Shown: positions 60,685-64,000 of the stretch, piece by piece
How the letters are laid out: the number at the start of each line of letters is the position of its first letter
Numbering within the stretch: the stretch's first letter is position 1
Source: a bacterium
Lineage (GTDB): Bacteria > Hinthialibacterota > Hinthialibacteria > OLB16
Direction: 5' to 3'
NCBI GenBank assembly: GCA_022072055.1
Contig: JAJVIK010000008.1
Location: forward strand, 205,980-269,979
DNA: 64,000 nucleotides
Made by a program: the position numbers and the translations under genes
The notes under the pieces: generated by a model
What the model was told of the DNA's origin: nothing
Database searches by the model: none
What the model saw: the letters and a program-made list of their open reading frames with translations, nothing else

Positions 60685-61538
60685 GACCGCGCCCTCCGGA
60701 CCACCAGATCCGCCAGAATCCCCATCATGAAGATCAGCAGGGTGAACAGACACGCCAAGACCCCCGCATCCGAGACCCCGCCATCGGTGATGAAGTAATA
60801 GGTGAGAAGCAACGCGGAAATCCCCGCCGAAACAAAGGTTGCCGGGAGGAACACCCTGAGGGGCTCGAAGTAAGCCGCCACGCGCACGATCAACACCAGG
60901 AAATTGAAGGTGTCGCGGAGCGGGTGAATCTTGGATTTTCCCGCGCGGCGAGCGTAATCGATGGGGAGGTAGCGCACCTCGCACCCATCGCAGAGCGCCG
61001 CGAGGGTCAGCGTCGTGGTGAAGGAAAACCCTTCGGGGTAAAGATGGAGGTAGCGCAGCGCGAGATCCCGCTTGAAGGCGCGCAGGCCGGAGTTCAAATC
61101 AGGGATTCGCCGCCCCGCGACCCGATTCGCCAAGCGGTTGAGGATCCACTTGGCCGGACGGCGAAAGAGGGGAATATGCACGCTCGCCCCGGTCCGCGCG
61201 CCGACCGCCATGTCCGCCTCGGCGAGCTCGTTGACCAGCTCCGGAATCCGCTCGGCGGGGTAGGTGAGGTCGGCGTCCGTGATCACCACAATCTCCCCTT
61301 GAGCGTGACGAAGCCCGGTTTTGAGCGCCGCCCCGTATCCGCGATTGGAGTCGTGCCGAAGCACGGTGGCCCCCGCCTCGGCGGCATGTCTGCCGGTGTC
61401 ATCGGTTGAGCCGTCATCGATGACCAGAATCTCGAAGGAGCTGAGGAAACCCTCCAAGGCCGCGCGCGCGCGCTTCACCGTCTCGACGATGGTCTCGGCC
61501 TCGTTGTAGGCCGGGATGAGGAGCGACACCTTCACCAT
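60681..61538 (-). CDS. GT2 glycosyltransferase (polyprenyl-phosphate sugar synthase-like)
   Basis: 285 residues from the ATG at 61538 (GGAGGTGG before it). Motifs: VSLLIPAYNEAETIVETVKR, ILVIDDGSTDDTG, ITDADLTYP, PDLNSGLRAFKR. Two helices end it (VFLPATFVSAGISALLLTYY and ACLFTLLIFMMGILADLVV). This is the DPM1/ArnC-like architecture, which makes polyprenyl-phosphate sugars of the type used by the GT39-like enzyme at 2609-4210. Overlaps pilD by seven bases. Confidence 0.87.
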   Translation of the reverse strand: MVKVSLLIPAYNEAETIVETVKRARAALEGFLSSFEILVIDDGSTDDTGRHAAEAGATVLRHDSNRGYGAALKTGLRHAQGEIVVITDADLTYPAERIPELVNELAEADMAVGARTGASVHIPLFRRPAKWILNRLANRVAGRRIPDLNSGLRAFKRDLALRYLHLYPEGFSFTTTLTLAALCDGCEVRYLPIDYARRAGKSKIHPLRDTFNFLVLIVRVAAYFEPLRVFLPATFVSAGISALLLTYYFITDGGVSDAGVLACLFTLLIFMMGILADLVVRRARS

Positions 61539-62404
61539 CCGAACCACCTCCAAGGGGCCTCGAAGCGCGTGGTAAAGCCGGGAGGCAGCGCCAGCCACCA
61601 CTCGACCATCTCATCCGCCCAGAACAGTGCCAGATAGCTCCCCAGACAGAGAAAAGGGCCGAAGGGAACCTCGGTGAAACGTTCGATCTTGAACCGTGAG
61701 AGCAGCCGCAACACCAGCACGGTCGCCAGGGCGAGTAGCGGCGCCAGCCCCATGATCACAAAAAACGAGCGCCACCAACCGAGAAGCGCGCCGTTCATGG
61801 CCATGAGTTTGACATCCCCAAGTCCCATGGCCTCGCGCCCGAAGGCCAGTGTCCCCGCGAAACGGATCAGGTAGATGAACGCCGAGGCGAAGGCCGCCCC
61901 GAAGAGCGCCTCCGGCCACCCTGGAACCACGAGTCCCTCGGACCTTCCCGAAAGGTCGAGCGCGATCACAAGGACCGGAAAGAGGACTGTACCCCCCAAG
62001 GTGATCCGGTCGGGGAGAATGGTGTGATCCATGTCGATGAAACTCCCGACAATCTGCATCGCGGTCCAGAGCAGATACACGCCCAGGGCCCACACCAGAC
62101 CGAAGGTCCAGAACAGGTGGGTGAAGAGCAGCGCGGTGAGCAGCTCCACCAGCGAGTAGCGGATGCTGAAGGGCGCGCCGCAGCTCCGGCATTTCCCGCC
62201 GAGCGCCAACCAGCTCACGATCGGGAGGTTGTCTTGCCAGCGAATGGGGGTCTCGCAGGCGAAGCAGATCGAGCGCTTGGGGTTGCCGGTGGACATCCCG
62301 AGCGGCCAGCGGTAGATGCACACATTGAGATACGAGCCGACACAGGCCCCGGCGGCGAAGGCCACAACCGCCCCAAAAACGCGCTCGAAAAACATCAGTT
62401 CCAT
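61532..62404 (-). CDS. pilD: Prepilin peptidase (type IV leader peptidase)
   Basis: 290 residues. The N-terminal methylase domain has the zinc Cys pairs CFACETPIRWQ and GGKCRSCGAPFS; the peptidase part has the two catalytic Asp in GSFIDMDHTILPD and GLGDVKLMA. Eight membrane helices. It cleaves and N-methylates prepilins such as the one at 1-78. It leads a chain of six overlapping or closely spaced genes. Confidence 0.93.
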   Translation of the reverse strand: MELMFFERVFGAVVAFAAGACVGSYLNVCIYRWPLGMSTGNPKRSICFACETPIRWQDNLPIVSWLALGGKCRSCGAPFSIRYSLVELLTALLFTHLFWTFGLVWALGVYLLWTAMQIVGSFIDMDHTILPDRITLGGTVLFPVLVIALDLSGRSEGLVVPGWPEALFGAAFASAFIYLIRFAGTLAFGREAMGLGDVKLMAMNGALLGWWRSFFVIMGLAPLLALATVLVLRLLSRFKIERFTEVPFGPFLCLGSYLALFWADEMVEWWLALPPGFTTRFEAPWRWFGW

Positions 62405-62508
62405 GCCGGGGAGATTAGGAGATGCCCCGCCATCCGACAACCGCAGGCCCACCGGCTCCCGCCCATCGTGGGGCAAGGCCGCTGCTGGAACGAGCGGGGG
62501 GGGGGAGA

Positions 62509-62606
62509 CCGAGCCGCGACCGTGAGGGAGCGGTCCAGTTCCCCACCTGCCAGCTCCCGCGCGCGGCTCGGACTCTTTCCCGCGCTCCCTCACGGTCACG
62601 GCTCGG
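62509..62606. repeat. REP-like inverted repeat
   Basis: A 24-base arm (62509-62532, starting CCGAGCCGCGACCGTGAGGG) is matched in reverse by 62583-62606 with one difference. Inside, CGGCTCGGAC occurs at 62564 and again at 62599. The gap 62405-62718 holds no gene; a run of ten G lies just left of the first arm (62496-62505). The same core is, to my memory, frequent in Planctomycetes intergenic DNA. Confidence 0.7.
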
Positions 62607-62718
62607 ACATCTCCTTCCACTCCCGCGCGGGGGAGAGATGACCAAGGACCTTTAGCGTCACCGGGCCAACGGTCTACCCGGCCCGGCCACCTCTCACTAT
62701 CCTCCTCCCGGAATCGCC

Positions 62719-63438
62719 ATGGATAACCTGCTCGCCGGAATCCTTGTGGGGTGTCTGCTGTCCCTCTTCGCGTGGCTCGCCTTGCGCGGGATGATCCGCA
62801 AAGCCCCCAAGGAGAATCCGACCGAGGTTCGCGCCAACCTGGAAAGCCTGCGCGCGGTCGGGGAGCTTGTGGTCCTCAAGGTCTACACCCAACAGATTGT
62901 CACCCGCACGGATCACCTCTTCGGAGATTGGGGCGAGAAGTGGCTGCAGTGGCTGGTCTCCGCGAAGAAGACCGCGATGATCTTCGATTTCGTGGTCGAT
63001 TTCCGTTATGACCTCAAGAGCCCTCTGTTTCGCCCCGAGGTCAGCGGGAATGACCGTATTCGCTTCACCATGCCCCCCTGTTTCTATGAAATCCAAATGA
63101 AGGACATTCGCATCTACGACGAAAAGGCCGCCGCGCTGGTGCCGCTGCTCCTCCCCGAGTGGATCGGGCAGATCTTCGGGGGCAAATTCTCGGAAAAGGA
63201 GAAGAACGCCCTGATCCGAGCGGCGCGCCAAGAGGCCGAGGGATTGGCCCGAGAGCTGACCCAGAAGATTCTCGGGGAGGTGCAACGCAGCGCGGAGGCC
63301 ACCCTTCGTTCCATCGCGAGCGCCATGTGGTTCAAGGAGGCCGAGTTCGCGTTCAACGAGGGGCTTTCGATGCAGGGGACCGTGGACCTTTCTCCCATCG
63401 AAGCCACCGCGAAACAGGCGGTGGGACAGGGCGCGTAG
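62719..63438 (+). CDS. DUF4230-like protein
   Basis: 239 residues with an N-terminal membrane helix (LLAGILVGCLLSLFAWLAL). The body, LRAVGELVVLKVYTQQIVTR, KTAMIFDFVVDFRYDLKS and VSGNDRIRFTMPPCFYEIQM, fits DUF4230 (SPFH-like strands). A helical tail (RQEAEGLARELTQKILGEVQ) follows. Function unknown; faces the periplasm or cytoplasm side uncertain. Confidence 0.78.
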   Translation: MDNLLAGILVGCLLSLFAWLALRGMIRKAPKENPTEVRANLESLRAVGELVVLKVYTQQIVTRTDHLFGDWGEKWLQWLVSAKKTAMIFDFVVDFRYDLKSPLFRPEVSGNDRIRFTMPPCFYEIQMKDIRIYDEKAAALVPLLLPEWIGQIFGGKFSEKEKNALIRAARQEAEGLARELTQKILGEVQRSAEATLRSIASAMWFKEAEFAFNEGLSMQGTVDLSPIEATAKQAVGQGA

Positions 63439-63513
63439 GCTCCCGGGCCCGCTGGATGCCCCGATGCCCCTGTCGGCTTGTCTCAAGTCCCCTCTCTGCC
63501 AGAATGAAGGGGT

Positions 63514-64000
63514 ATGACAAGCGACCGAATCACCCCGGAATCCCTGCGCGCCCGAAAGGGCGGTTCGCCTCCCATCACGCTCCTGCCGGTTTATGACGCC
63601 ACCTTCGCGCGATTGCTCGACCGCGCCGGAATCGACATCCTGCTAGTGGGCGACACCCTGGGCCAACTGGTCCAGGGACGCGAGAACCCGCTCGCGGTGA
63701 GCGTGGAGGATGTGATCTATCACCTCCAGTGTGTGGGACGGGCGGCGCGGCGCGGGCTGCTGGTCGGCGACATGCCCTTTATGTCGTTCCAGATCAGTCC
63801 GGAGGAGGCGCTGCGGAACGCCGGGAAATTGGTCAAGGAAGGGGGGGCCCGCGCGGTTAAGCTCGAGGGCGGCGAACGCATCGCAGAGACGGTGAACGCC
63901 CTCACCCGCGCCGGAATCCCAGTCATCGGCCATATTGGGGTCCAGCCCCAGTCGATGCTGATCACCGGGGAGATGCGCCTCAGCGCCGGCAAGGCGTTGG
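63514..64000 (+). CDS. panB: 3-methyl-2-oxobutanoate hydroxymethyltransferase (partial, cut by window end)
   Basis: The first 162 residues. The motifs are ITLLPVYDATFARLLDRAGI, ILLVGDTLGQLVQG, VGDMPFMSFQISPEEALRNA, AVKLEGGE and PVIGHIGVQPQSM. PanB makes ketopantoate for pantothenate and CoA. The metal-binding Asp residues (VGDTLG, VGDMPF) and Glu in KLEGG are present. GAAGGGG precedes the ATG. Confidence 0.94.
   Translation, partial: MTSDRITPESLRARKGGSPPITLLPVYDATFARLLDRAGIDILLVGDTLGQLVQGRENPLAVSVEDVIYHLQCVGRAARRGLLVGDMPFMSFQISPEEALRNAGKLVKEGGARAVKLEGGERIAETVNALTRAGIPVIGHIGVQPQSMLITGEMRLSAGKAL

Overview
The window looks like one contiguous stretch of chromosome from a GC-rich, Gram-negative, environmental bacterium. 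Evidence for an outer membrane: an LptA/OstA-like protein, two lipoproteins with lipobox cysteines, NrfH/NrfA cytochromes c, and a kinase resembling lipopolysaccharide-core kinases. Secreted proteins with a dockerin, P-domains, PD40 propellers and an 'ILDIKPGDCPN'-type C-terminal domain, a prepilin and prepilin peptidase, a DUF6868-like small membrane protein and a CCGAGCCGCGACCGTGAGGG-type palindrome point to the Planctomycetes / Hydrogenedentota / Sumerlaeota part of the tree. This is an inference from gene content; no rRNA or tRNA gene was seen.

Layout. 0-9 kb is all on the minus strand: a prepilin-like start at the edge, a BFD-like ferredoxin domain protein, a small lipoprotein, a Xer-type recombinase, a methyltransferase plus GT39-like glycosyltransferase, an MNT/HEPN toxin-antitoxin pair behind fabH, a higBA pair and a large dockerin/P-domain secreted protein. 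9-19 kb is mostly plus: a B12-binding radical SAM protein, an orphan DNA methyltransferase, a subtilase without the usual His motif, an SDR, cysK, an FGGY kinase and an antitoxin/PIN pair. 19-33 kb is an accessory zone: an LptA-like gene, an HNH gene broken by one TGA, vapBC, MFS, thiO, a decayed gene copy, hicBA, two PD40 proteins, a second higBA, and then three sites resembling integron attC sites that separate minus-strand genes. 33-48 kb returns to housekeeping and cell-surface genes: recA, a zinc dehydrogenase, a GT4/phosphatase/GT2/ATPase run, nrfHA, a DuOB/DUF488/DUF488 cluster, osmC, a fused cobA-hemD, gltA and asd. 48-64 kb holds an NSS transporter with a 50-residue partner, a sugar-type ABC ATPase, remnants of hicA and of a DUF4258/DUF2283 pair, yggL, an alpha-galactosidase-like enzyme, a six-gene overlapping operon (pilD, GT2, lipoprotein hydrolase, threonine aldolase-like, ruvB, double kinase), a REP-like palindrome, a DUF4230 gene and the start of panB.

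The best candidate for something undescribed is 30.5-32.7 kb. Three hairpin-prone sites all end (reading the minus strand) in GTTAGGC, GTTAGAC or GTTAGCC, all face the same way, and lie just after stop codons of minus-strand genes. That is the arrangement of an integron cassette array without an integrase (a CALIN). The middle cassette carries a two-gene unit: both proteins appear to share an ~80-residue winged-helix-like region, and the second adds a C-terminal helical domain with an R-x4-H motif as in HEPN RNases. With about eight intact or broken toxin-antitoxin pairs elsewhere, this is a plausible new defence or stress module. Coordinates of starts were chosen by hand from Shine-Dalgarno position, overlaps and family N-termini.
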